Part shown: one piece after another, positions 1 to 4,985 of the stretch
Position numbering within the stretch: the stretch's first letter is position 1
How the letters are laid out: every line of letters begins with the position of its first letter
NCBI GenBank assembly: GCA_030627585.1
Contig: DAOURU010000053.1
Location: 1-7,163 of the forward strand
Origin: Bacillota bacterium
GTDB taxonomy: Bacteria; Bacillota; DSM-12270; Thermacetogeniales; Thermacetogeniaceae
Length of the DNA: 7,163 nt
Reading direction: 5' to 3'
The notes under the pieces: model-generated
Seen by the model: only the letters and a program-made list of their open reading frames with translations
The model's database searches: none
Told to the model about the DNA's origin: nothing
Position numbers and translations under genes: made by a program

Positions 1-22
1 CTCCGCCCAAATGTAAAAACAT
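1..22 (-). CDS. remB: Extracellular matrix regulator RemB-like protein (DUF370), 5' fragment
   Basis: Only the first seven complete codons lie in the window (MFLHLGG, minus strand), and the rest continues beyond base 1. The start ATG at 22-20 is preceded by an 8-base AAAGGAGG Shine-Dalgarno sequence at an 8-nt spacing, so this is very probably a real gene start. The peptide matches the 'M-aliphatic-HLGG' opening of the DUF370 family (RemB/YaaB). In Bacillus and Clostridia that gene normally lies just downstream of recF. In Bacillus subtilis RemB acts with RemA on biofilm matrix genes. The function here is inferred from seven residues plus position, so it is a strong contextual call but not a proven one. 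Confidence 0.72.
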
Positions 23-30
23 TATATGAG

Positions 31-38
31 CCTCCTTT
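31..38 (-). promoter_or_regulatory. Ribosome binding site of the remB-like gene
   Basis: On the minus strand this reads AAAGGAGG, almost fully complementary to the 16S rRNA 3' end, and lies 8 nt before the ATG at 22-20. It is the main evidence that a gene begins at the window edge. Confidence 0.8.
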
Positions 39-66
39 ACCAAACGTCATTTTATTTACCCAAACG
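36..66. repeat. Imperfect direct repeat in the recF-remB gap
   Basis: TTTACCAAACG (36-46) and TTTACCCAAACG (55-66) are the same 11-mer with one extra C in the second copy. Their starts are 19 bp apart, close to two helical turns. The 71-bp gap between recF and the remB-like gene otherwise holds only the ribosome binding site and a short TTTCC/GGAAA palindrome (81-92) next to the recF stop. A protein-binding site is possible, but the repeat may be chance in AT-rich DNA. Confidence 0.35.
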
Positions 67-93
67 ATTTTTACTCACTCTTTCCCAGGAAAA

Positions 94-1188
94 TTAAACT
101 GTAAAGAAATAAATGTCGGGAGTAAGCTGTTTTTTTTCTTCAGGTTCAGCTTTAAAGTACAAGGTCGTGGTCGCAAGCACCTGTTTTTTAAACTGCAATT
201 CCTCGAACACCTGCTGCCGGCGTCCCGGATCAAGCTCTGAAAATACATCATCCAACAAGAGAAGGGGTTCGAGTTTCTGTTCTTCTTTAAGAAGGCGGCT
301 TTGGCTGATTTTTAAGGCAAGCGCGAGCAGTCTTTGTTCTCCCTGGGAACAATAAATACGTGCCTCATGGCTGTGGAGATAGAACCGCAAATCGTCGCGG
401 TGGGGACCCACCGGCGTCACCTTCCACCGCTCGGCGAGATCCTGGTAACGGGCCAGGGCCTCAAAAAAAAGATTCCTGCACTCAGCCTCCTCCTTTAGCT
501 GTAAAGGGGGTGGTACTACGCGGGAAATATAAGCGCCTTCTAAATCCCCGCCTCCCCCAAGGGATAATAAAACCTCCCGGCACAACACAACCAATCTCGT
601 GAAAACCGCCAGCCGGCGTCTTAAAATCCGGGCTCCAATCCCCACCAACTGTTCGTCCCAGGGTTTTAACTCCGCTTCCTTAAAAAATCCCTGTTTCAAA
701 AGGTTATTACGCTGCGTCAGAACCTCTTGGTAGGAATGCAAATCTGCCGCATGTTGGGGTCTGATTTGAGTGATCACAAAATCAAGAAAACGCCGCCGCA
801 AGCCGGGCGGACCCTGTAAAAGCAGCAAGTCTGCCGGGGAAAATATCACGACAGGAAAGTAAGCGGCGCACCTGCCAGCTAAATCACGCTTCCCATTAAT
901 CCTTGTAATTTTTCGCCGCTCCTCCAGTTGATAAACCACCTCGATGTTATGAATCAGGCTGCCGTTTTGAATTTTTCCCCGCACAACAAAAAAGTTCGCT
1001 CCCCAGCCTACAAGCGCATCATCCTGATGCTGGCGGAAGGAATATCCCGCTCCCAAATAAAAAATGCTTTCTAAAAGATTACTTTTTCCGGCGCCGTTGG
1101 CCCCGGTCAGGACTGTAAAGCCCTCAGGGAGTGAAAAATCAAGTTCCTGGTAGTTGCGAAAATTTCTGAGGTGAAGGTGAACCAGCAT
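94..1188 (-). CDS. recF: DNA replication/repair protein RecF
   Basis: This 364-residue protein has the usual RecF length and is an SMC-like ATPase. With RecO and RecR, RecF directs RecA to gapped DNA and stalled forks. It opens with MLVHLHLRNFRNY, the typical RecF start. The P-loop is GANGAGKS (29-36). Further landmarks are the conserved GPHRDD (261-266), the ABC-type signature SQGEQR (281-286), and Walker B LLLLDD (309-314) followed by the D-loop SELD (317-320). All ATPase elements are intact. The ATG at 1188-1186 starts 3 bp after the dnaN stop, with a GGAG element inside the dnaN end, so co-transcription and translational coupling with dnaN are likely. No terminator is visible after the gene, and transcription may continue into the remB-like gene. 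Confidence 0.97.
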   Translation of the reverse strand: MLVHLHLRNFRNYQELDFSLPEGFTVLTGANGAGKSNLLESIFYLGAGYSFRQHQDDALVGWGANFFVVRGKIQNGSLIHNIEVVYQLEERRKITRINGKRDLAGRCAAYFPVVIFSPADLLLLQGPPGLRRRFLDFVITQIRPQHAADLHSYQEVLTQRNNLLKQGFFKEAELKPWDEQLVGIGARILRRRLAVFTRLVVLCREVLLSLGGGGDLEGAYISRVVPPPLQLKEEAECRNLFFEALARYQDLAERWKVTPVGPHRDDLRFYLHSHEARIYCSQGEQRLLALALKISQSRLLKEEQKLEPLLLLDDVFSELDPGRRQQVFEELQFKKQVLATTTLYFKAEPEEKKQLTPDIYFFTV

Positions 1189-1191
1189 TAA

Positions 1192-2361
1192 TTAAGACAC
1201 TCCGTTACTGGCGCGGCAAACCGGGAGCACAAGGTGAAGGTAAGACCCTTCACCTTCCTCCCGGAAGACAGCAGGTCCCCGTGAACCATTGAAACTCAAG
1301 GTTATTTCCTGATTCTCCATCACTTTTAAGGGCTCTAAAAGAAAATGGGTATTAAAAAATACCTGTCTGCCTGACAGACAGGCTTGTGTTTTCCCGCCAG
1401 GTGTGTTTTTAAGTATAATCTCTTCCGAGAGAGAGCCAACATCTAGAGCCTGGGCTGAAAGAAAGAGTGAGGTACCCTCAATTTTAAGTTCTGTTATCGC
1501 ATAGGTGTCCGGAGGTGCAACAAAAAGAGAGGCCCGCTCTAACGCTGCCAACAGCGCTGTCCGCTCAATTTCCACTGTTAATTCATTTTGTTTGGGGATC
1601 ACTTTTTCACACGCCGGGAATTGAGCATTAAGGAGCATTGTCGTCAAAGTGAAACGCGGGGTTTGAAAACTGACCAGCTTCTGGTCCCAGGCGATCTCTA
1701 ACCGCTCCTTGTCTTCAAGCAGCTTGCTGACCTCACCTAAGGCCCGGATTGGAATAAATAAGGCTTCCTCCTCTAGTTTACCTGCCTGCTCAGGCAGGCC
1801 GGAAAAAGGAAGCTCAAAAAGGGCAAGCCGGTAGGTGTCTGTTGCAACTAACTTGCACACATTTTCTTTTAATTGAAAATAAACACCAGCGTAGTTCGGC
1901 CTTACTTCCTGGGGTGCGGCCGCAAATAAAACTTTCTTAATGATGTTTTTCCACTTCAACCCTTCAATTGCCAAACCTTTTTTTGAGAGACTTAAATGTT
2001 GTAAAGGAGGATAGTCGGAGGCAGGCCATGTATTTAAATTAACCTGTCCTGCCTGGGCATACAGAACTTCGATCTGTTGTTTTTTCTCGTCCCAAATAAA
2101 GTTAAGCTCTCCTTCCGGCAGGCGGCGAATTAAATCTACAAATGTCCGTGCCGGAACGACTATTTGTCCTCCTGATTCGATTTTAGCTGGAACTGTTATT
2201 TTTAAACTTAATTCTAAGTCTGTACCTTCAAATATTAAATAATCTTCTTTTGCAGTTACTAAAAAACCGTTAAGAATCGGGAGCGCGGGCCGGGTAGGAA
2301 GAATCCGGGAGAGTGAAGTTATAGCTGGTGCAAGAACTTTTCGTGAACAGTAAACTTTCAT
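1192..2361 (-). CDS. dnaN: DNA polymerase III beta subunit (sliding clamp)
   Basis: The product is the ring-shaped dimer that tethers the replicative polymerase to DNA and serves as a docking platform for replication and repair proteins. Landmarks are the N-terminal PALPILNGF (25-33), NLNTWPASDYP (108-118), the highly conserved ATDTYRLAL (173-181), LEPLKVM near 342-348, and the C-terminal YLHLVLPV (374-381). At 389 residues it is longer than the 366-378 of the Escherichia coli and Bacillus subtilis clamps. From a recalled B. subtilis sequence, most of the excess maps to two in-frame palindromes (residues 188-194 and 327-334) and to a short C-terminal tail. The clamp normally ends near LPVR; here it reads LPVCRASNGVS, with a Cys before the Arg and a longer tail. 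The ATG at 2361 has a GAGGAGG ribosome binding site 8 nt upstream. The gene lies downstream of dnaA and 3 bp before recF. Confidence 0.97.
   Translation of the reverse strand: MKVYCSRKVLAPAITSLSRILPTRPALPILNGFLVTAKEDYLIFEGTDLELSLKITVPAKIESGGQIVVPARTFVDLIRRLPEGELNFIWDEKKQQIEVLYAQAGQVNLNTWPASDYPPLQHLSLSKKGLAIEGLKWKNIIKKVLFAAAPQEVRPNYAGVYFQLKENVCKLVATDTYRLALFELPFSGLPEQAGKLEEEALFIPIRALGEVSKLLEDKERLEIAWDQKLVSFQTPRFTLTTMLLNAQFPACEKVIPKQNELTVEIERTALLAALERASLFVAPPDTYAITELKIEGTSLFLSAQALDVGSLSEEIILKNTPGGKTQACLSGRQVFFNTHFLLEPLKVMENQEITLSFNGSRGPAVFREEGEGSYLHLVLPVCRASNGVS
1362..1382. repeat. Palindromic element inside dnaN (copy 1)
   Basis: This is a perfect inverted repeat, CCTGTCTG-N5-CAGACAGG, read in frame within dnaN as residues 327-334 (ACLSGRQV). 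It falls where this clamp is about six residues longer than the Bacillus subtilis clamp, recalled from memory, so it looks like an in-frame insertion. It closely resembles the palindrome at 1781-1798, and both are followed by TA on the minus strand. Confidence 0.6.
1781..1798. repeat. Palindromic element inside dnaN (copy 2)
   Basis: This is a perfect inverted repeat, CCTGCCTG-N2-CAGGCAGG, read in frame within dnaN as LPEQAG (residues 189-194). It sits between the conserved ATDTYRLAL and the following IPIRAL strand, where this protein is about five residues longer than its Bacillus subtilis counterpart. Each arm differs from copy 1 by one base. Its 18-bp length is a whole number of codons, as expected for a tolerated coding insertion. 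Confidence 0.6.
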
Positions 2362-2366
2362 TCTTG

Positions 2367-2382
2367 CAACCTCCTCAGGTTG
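2367..2382 (-). promoter_or_regulatory. dnaN ribosome binding site embedded in a hairpin
   Basis: On the minus strand, CAACCT-GAGG-AGGTTG forms a perfect 6-bp stem with a 4-nt loop. The Shine-Dalgarno GAGGAGG occupies the loop and half of the 3' arm, 8 nt before the dnaN ATG. If the hairpin forms in the mRNA, part of the ribosome binding site would be paired, which would make dnaN initiation structure-sensitive. Confidence 0.5.
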
Positions 2383-2383
2383 G

Positions 2384-2416
2384 TTATATTTTTGTTATTT
2401 TTTATATATATTTATA
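2384..2416. other. AT-rich tract, candidate DNA unwinding element
   Basis: These 33 bp are A or T except for one G at 2394, and they include an alternating TATATATA stretch. It is the most AT-rich stretch of this length that I noticed in the window. It lies beyond the DnaA boxes and the trio-like run as seen from dnaA, which is where the first melted segment lies in known Bacillota origins. Confidence 0.6.
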
Positions 2417-2423
2417 GGAGGTT

Positions 2424-2432
2424 TAATAATAG
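2424..2432. other. Candidate DnaA-trio run
   Basis: The plus strand reads TAA-TAA-TAG, three successive copies of the 5'-TA(A/G)-3' trinucleotide that defines DnaA-trios. It is flanked by a G-rich block (2433-2440) on the DnaA-box side and by the A/T tract (2384-2416) on the other, the order known from Bacillus subtilis. The run is short, and the nearest good DnaA box (2500-2508) is about 68 bp away. Only a degenerate box at 2446-2454 is close, so this call is tentative. Confidence 0.42.
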
Positions 2433-2499
2433 GGGTTGGGATTTTCGTGTATATTTAAATAAAACCTTTCCTATTAAAAGTTTTGACAGACATCTCTTT

Positions 2500-2508
2500 T
2501 GTGGATAA
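2500..2508 (-). promoter_or_regulatory. DnaA box, perfect consensus
   Basis: The plus strand reads TGTGGATAA, so the minus strand is TTATCCACA, the consensus DnaA-binding 9-mer. It lies 51 bp beyond the dnaA stop codon and points toward the AT-rich tract. Confidence 0.85.
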
Positions 2509-2522
2509 TCAGAGGAACACCT

Positions 2523-2531
2523 TGTGGATGA
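2523..2531 (-). promoter_or_regulatory. DnaA box, one mismatch
   Basis: TGTGGATGA differs from the consensus at one position (minus strand TCATCCACA). It lies 23 bp from the perfect box at 2500-2508 and in the same orientation. Such spacing could allow neighbouring DnaA protomers to cooperate. Confidence 0.6.
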
Positions 2532-2558
2532 GATGTGATTTATATTGGATAAGGTCTT

Positions 2559-3875
2559 TCACGGAGTACGGAGGGTTTTAATAATTTCATTAATTGTTGC
2601 TTCAAGGTTACTGTCTTTTTTTATTTCCTCTTTAATTTTATCGTAGGCGTGCAGTACTGTTGTGTGATCGCGGCCTCCAAATTCCTCTCCTATCCGGGGA
2701 AGTGAAGTGTCTGTTAACTCTCTCGCCAAATACATCGCGATCTGGCGCGGGAAGGCTATATTACGGGTTCTTCTTCTTGCTTTAAAATCTTCCACACGCA
2801 GGTTAAAGTGCTGGGCTACGATTTTTTGGATCATTGTTACTGTGATATGGCGGGAGCGGTTGCTTGAGAGTACATCTTTCAGCGCTGCTGAGGTTAAATC
2901 CAGATTGATTTCCCGCTTGTGGAGTGAGGCGTAAGCAATAATGCGTGCGAGAGCTCCTTCAAGCTCCCGAATATTAGATTTTATATTTGTTGCAATAAAA
3001 AGAAGCACATCATCAGGAAGCAAAAATTTTTCTAATTGCGCTTTTTTCCTTAAAATCGCGATTCTGGTTTCCAGGTCCGGGGGTTGAATGTCCGCCAGAA
3101 GTCCCCATTCAAAGCGCGAGCGTAAGCGGTCTTCTAAAGTAGGGATTTCTTTTGGGGCGCGGTCGCTTGAGATAATAATCTGTTTACTTGCTTCATACAG
3201 AGTATTAAAAGTATGGAAAAATTCTTCCTGGGTTCGTTCTTTGCCGGCTAAAAATTGAATATCATCTACCAGTAGAATATCAACTGTCCGATATTTATTT
3301 CGAAAATCTATTGTTTTATCATCCCGGATTGAATTGATAAGTTCATTTGTAAATGTTTCTGAGGACACATAGACAACCCGAAAATGATTGTTATTTTTTA
3401 GAACATAGTGTCCGATGGCGTGCATTAAATGTGTCTTTCCTAATCCTACACCCCCGTAAATGAAGAGAGGATTATATGCCTTACTAGGAGACTCCGCGAC
3501 TGCGAGTGCGGCGGCGTGGGCGAGGCGGTTGCTGTTTCCAACCACAAAAGTATCAAATATATACTTCTGGTTTAAAGAAGGGGAATTATCATTTTCATAG
3601 GCCATATTCATATTTTCTTCACTTTCGCTTGTTACGAAACGCAGTGTAACCGGGTAGCGCAGTTTAGCTTCAAGATGAGAGCGGATTAAAGCGCTATAAC
3701 GAGTTTCCAGCCAGTCCCGCGTAAATTTATTCAAGGTTGTGATGACGAGGGTGCCGTCGTGGTAGGCAAGAGGGCGTGCCGCCTTAATCCAGGTTGTAAA
3801 AGTATGATCATCCAACTCTTCTTCTAGAATTTTCAACACTTCTTGCCAGATATCTGAAAGCTTATTTTTAAGCAT
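2559..3875 (-). CDS. dnaA: Chromosomal replication initiator protein DnaA
   Basis: This AAA+ ATPase binds DnaA boxes, melts the origin and recruits the helicase. I start it at ATG 3875-3873 ([10 protein letters not shown]), giving 438 residues, because GAGGTGG lies 9 nt upstream. The longer in-frame TTG at 3893 would place its start codon at the ribosome binding site. Domain I (about 1-80) contains the WQEVL and TFTTWI helices. Domain II is very short (about 84-102, Ser/Asn/Glu-rich). The AAA+ domain has Walker [10 protein letters not shown] (141-149), Walker B LLVDDIQ (201-207) and the arginine-rich DRLRSRF (249-255). The DNA-binding domain IV carries [21 protein letters not shown] (about 365-385) and the signature [11 protein letters not shown] (400-410). 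Nothing essential is missing. The gene is divergent from rpmH and upstream of dnaN. DnaA boxes in its leader suggest autoregulation. Confidence 0.98.
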   Translation of the reverse strand: MLKNKLSDIWQEVLKILEEELDDHTFTTWIKAARPLAYHDGTLVITTLNKFTRDWLETRYSALIRSHLEAKLRYPVTLRFVTSESEENMNMAYENDNSPSLNQKYIFDTFVVGNSNRLAHAAALAVAESPSKAYNPLFIYGGVGLGKTHLMHAIGHYVLKNNNHFRVVYVSSETFTNELINSIRDDKTIDFRNKYRTVDILLVDDIQFLAGKERTQEEFFHTFNTLYEASKQIIISSDRAPKEIPTLEDRLRSRFEWGLLADIQPPDLETRIAILRKKAQLEKFLLPDDVLLFIATNIKSNIRELEGALARIIAYASLHKREINLDLTSAALKDVLSSNRSRHITVTMIQKIVAQHFNLRVEDFKARRRTRNIAFPRQIAMYLARELTDTSLPRIGEEFGGRDHTTVLHAYDKIKEEIKKDSNLEATINEIIKTLRTP

Positions 3876-3884
3876 TGGCCTAAA

Positions 3885-3891
3885 CCACCTC
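3885..3891 (-). promoter_or_regulatory. dnaA ribosome binding site that decides the start
   Basis: The minus strand reads GAGGTGG, 9 nt before the ATG at 3875. This favours the 438-residue DnaA over a TTG-initiated 444-residue form beginning at 3893. Confidence 0.75.
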
Positions 3892-3896
3892 AAAAG

Positions 3897-3941
3897 TTAT
3901 CCCCAACAATTATCCACATATTATTAATAAACTTTGGATAA
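3897..3941. promoter_or_regulatory. DnaA-box cluster upstream of dnaA
   Basis: Three 9-mers lie within 45 bp. TTATCCCCA (3897-3905, one mismatch) and TTATCCACA (3910-3918, perfect) are on the plus strand, 13 bp start to start. TTTGGATAA (3933-3941, one mismatch) is on the minus strand. They lie between dnaA and its candidate promoter, inside the predicted leader. They could serve both as the upstream origin half and as an autorepressor site. The surrounding gap to 4100 is gene-free. Confidence 0.78.
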
Positions 3942-3964
3942 CTTAAAAAAGATTTTTCGTGTTA

Positions 3965-3994
3965 AATATATCAGATCCGCAAGCGTGGAAGCAA
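3965..3994 (-). promoter_or_regulatory. Candidate dnaA promoter
   Basis: On the minus strand, TTGCTT (3994-3989) and TATATT (3970-3965) are separated by 18 bp, matching sigma-A-type -35 and -10 boxes with a weak -35. Transcription would start near 3958, giving a leader of about 80 nt that carries the DnaA boxes at 3897-3941. This is the best minus-strand promoter I could find in the gap, but it is not strong. Confidence 0.45.
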
Positions 3995-4020
3995 GTCTCA
4001 TTTTGTTTATTCTATGAGTC

Positions 4021-4048
4021 TTGACAAGGTTCTGGAGTCGTCTATAAT
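4021..4048 (+). promoter_or_regulatory. Promoter of the rpmH operon
   Basis: A perfect TTGACA (4021-4026) and a perfect TATAAT (4043-4048) are separated by 16 bp. Initiation would fall near 4055, leaving a leader of about 45 nt before rpmH. It is the strongest promoter in the window and probably drives rpmH through jag. Confidence 0.88.
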
Positions 4049-4100
4049 GAAAAAAGAAATAAAAGAAAATATTTGGTTATTTTAAAGGAAGGTGGATGTA

Positions 4101-4235
4101 GTGAAGCGAACTTATCAACCAAAGCGGCGGCGCATGAAAAGAGTGCACGGTTTTTTAAAGCGCATGAGAACCGCAAGCGGCCGCAGTATTATTAAGCGTC
4201 GGCGGCTGAAGGGGAGGAAGCGGCTTTCGGCATAG
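4101..4235 (+). CDS. rpmH: 50S ribosomal protein L34
   Basis: L34 is a small, highly basic protein of the large ribosomal subunit. The 44 residues match the usual family length. The [11 protein letters not shown] opening, the central VHGFLKRM (15-22), TASGRSI (24-30) and the KGRKRLSA ending (37-44) are all characteristic. The start codon is GTG at 4101, preceded by AAGGAAGGTGG at 4085-4095. No ATG is available upstream, where the reading frame soon meets a stop. It is the first gene after the strong promoter at 4021-4048 and lies 28 bp before rnpA, the near-universal rpmH-rnpA pairing next to oriC. Confidence 0.97.
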   Translation: MKRTYQPKRRRMKRVHGFLKRMRTASGRSIIKRRRLKGRKRLSA

Positions 4236-4263
4236 AATTTTAAAGAAAGAAGGCGGGTTTTAA

Positions 4264-4620
4264 ATGCTGCCGGTGGAAAACCGCCTCCGTAAAACAAAAG
4301 AATTCCAGGTAGTTTACCGGGCAGGAAAGGTGGTACGGGGGAAATATCTCACAGCTCGTTATTTAAAAAATAACTGTCATAAAAAAACAAGGTTTGGCTT
4401 TACACCGGCGCGTAAAATTAAAAATATGGTCTTAAAGAATAAAACAAAAAGAAGATTGCGCGCGCTCTGCCGGAAATATCACGACTATTTTTTAAATCAT
4501 TGCGATGTTGTCGTAAACATCCACCGTGATGCTGTCAATGCATCTTATCAGGAACTGGAGAGTGATTTCTTAAAAATTTTTCAAAAGGCAAGATTAATTT
4601 CAAAAGGCAAGATTAATTAA
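4264..4620 (+). CDS. rnpA: Ribonuclease P protein component
   Basis: RnpA binds the catalytic RNase P RNA and helps it remove 5' leaders from pre-tRNAs. The 118 residues begin with MLPVENRLRKTKEFQ, the family's usual start, followed by the RFGF strand (43-46). The central RNR helix is present (ARKIKNMVLKNKTKRRLR, 49-66) but divergent. The family pattern is about SKKxGNAVxRNRxKRxxR, whereas here the Gly is Lys53 and the Arg-Asn-Arg is Lys58-Asn-Lys60. Basic character is kept, so the protein is probably functional. The last six residues (SKGKIN) come from a 19-bp tandem duplication that moved the stop codon. The ATG at 4264 has AAAGAAGG about 10 nt upstream. Base composition is more AT-rich than in jag and mnmE. 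Confidence 0.93.
   Translation: MLPVENRLRKTKEFQVVYRAGKVVRGKYLTARYLKNNCHKKTRFGFTPARKIKNMVLKNKTKRRLRALCRKYHDYFLNHCDVVVNIHRDAVNASYQELESDFLKIFQKARLISKGKIN
4579..4618. repeat. 19-bp tandem duplication at the rnpA 3' end
   Basis: The bases at 4581-4599 are repeated exactly at 4600-4618, with two further matching T bases at 4579-4580. Since 19 is not a multiple of three, the second copy is read in another frame and ends in TAA at 4618-4620. Without the duplication the frame would run LIKRKK to TAG at 4631-4633, overlapping the yidD ribosome binding site. Confidence 0.85.
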
Positions 4621-4644
4621 AAGAAAGAAGTAGGAGTCTTAATA

Positions 4645-4854
4645 TTGAAAAAATTAATTATTTTTTTTCTCCGTTTCTATCAGATTTTGTGGTCTTCCTG
4701 GAATCCACCACACTGCCGTTTTTATCCTACCTGCTCGTGTTATGCGATCGAAGCAGTAAGGCGCTACGGGTTCTGGCGGGGCATCCTGTTGGCGGTCCGC
4801 AGGCTCCTCAGGTGCCACCCGGGGAGCAAAGGCGGCTGCGATCCTGTGCCGTGA
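4645..4854 (+). CDS. yidD: Membrane protein insertion efficiency factor YidD
   Basis: YidD is a small inner-membrane-associated protein that supports YidC-dependent insertion of membrane proteins. The 69 residues begin with a short hydrophobic, amphipathic segment ([13 protein letters not shown]). The family core follows: [23 protein letters not shown] (20-42) with its Cys residues, then [17 protein letters not shown] (53-69). The start codon is TTG at 4645 with AGGAG 8 nt upstream, and no ATG or GTG is better placed. It lies 24 bp after rnpA and 131 bp before yidC, the common rnpA-yidD-yidC order. Confidence 0.95.
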   Translation: MKKLIIFFLRFYQILWSSWNPPHCRFYPTCSCYAIEAVRRYGFWRGILLAVRRLLRCHPGSKGGCDPVP

Positions 4855-4985
4855 ATGTGCTGCAATAAAATAATTCTAAAATTAGCTCGGCTTTCCAATT
4901 AGGGTTTAGGGAAGTAAGGACGCAAAACATTGAGATAGGAGGTGAAAACCTACCCCGGCAGGAATTCTGGCGTGGTGGGGATATT
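4855..4985 (+). promoter_or_regulatory. yidC leader with an unpaired Shine-Dalgarno and two hairpins
   Basis: This 131-bp gap holds no convincing gene. AGGAGGTGA (4937-4945) is an excellent Shine-Dalgarno match, yet the only start codon near it is a GTG at 4942 that overlaps it. The yidC start is 40 nt further on. Part of the motif forms AGGT-GAAA-ACCT (4940-4951), a 4-bp stem with a GNRA loop. CCCC (4953-4956) can then pair with GGGG (4977-4980), which belongs to the weaker GGTGGGG ribosome binding site of yidC. A translational control leader is possible. I could not match it to a known riboswitch class. Confidence 0.3.

Larger units (their letters stand above)
2362..2558. other. oriC: dnaA-dnaN intergenic region, probable DNA-unwinding half of oriC
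   Basis: This 197-bp gap contains no gene. From the dnaA end it holds a perfect DnaA box (2500-2508), a one-mismatch box (2523-2531), a weak ATTGGATAA (2544-2552), a degenerate box-like 9-mer (2446-2454), a G-rich block (2433-2440), TAATAATAG (2424-2432), and a 33-bp A/T tract with a single G (2384-2416). Next comes the dnaN ribosome binding site hairpin. Known bipartite origins such as that of Bacillus subtilis melt in the dnaA-dnaN gap, and this order of elements fits that model. The assignment is inferred from layout and motifs. I see no clear dnaN promoter here. Confidence 0.75.

Noticed and set aside
2036..2058. A CCTGTCCTGCCTG string in dnaN that looks like a third copy of the palindromic element.
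   Set aside because: It has no inverted arm, and the encoded region (about 100-110) shows no extra length against the Bacillus subtilis clamp.
2483..2509. Plus-strand promoter-like TTGACA and GATAAT in the dnaA-dnaN gap, reading antisense into dnaA.
   Set aside because: The spacer is only 15 bp and the -10-like sequence is simply part of the perfect DnaA box.
3891..3893. TTG start giving a 444-residue DnaA.
   Set aside because: The codon sits at the ribosome binding site that serves the ATG at 3875, and DnaA proteins typically begin near the IWQEVL helix as the shorter form does.
4855..4902. A 15-codon ATG reading frame (MCCNKIILKLARLSN) directly after the yidD stop.
   Set aside because: It has no ribosome binding site, is very short and resembles no family I recognise. 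Chance is the simpler explanation.
4880..4980. Resemblance of the yidC leader to a class I cyclic-di-GMP riboswitch (GGACGCAAA at 4918-4926).
   Set aside because: Only that short block matches. The upstream GGGCAAACC-type block and the expected paired arms and tetraloop receptor are not recognisable in the right order.
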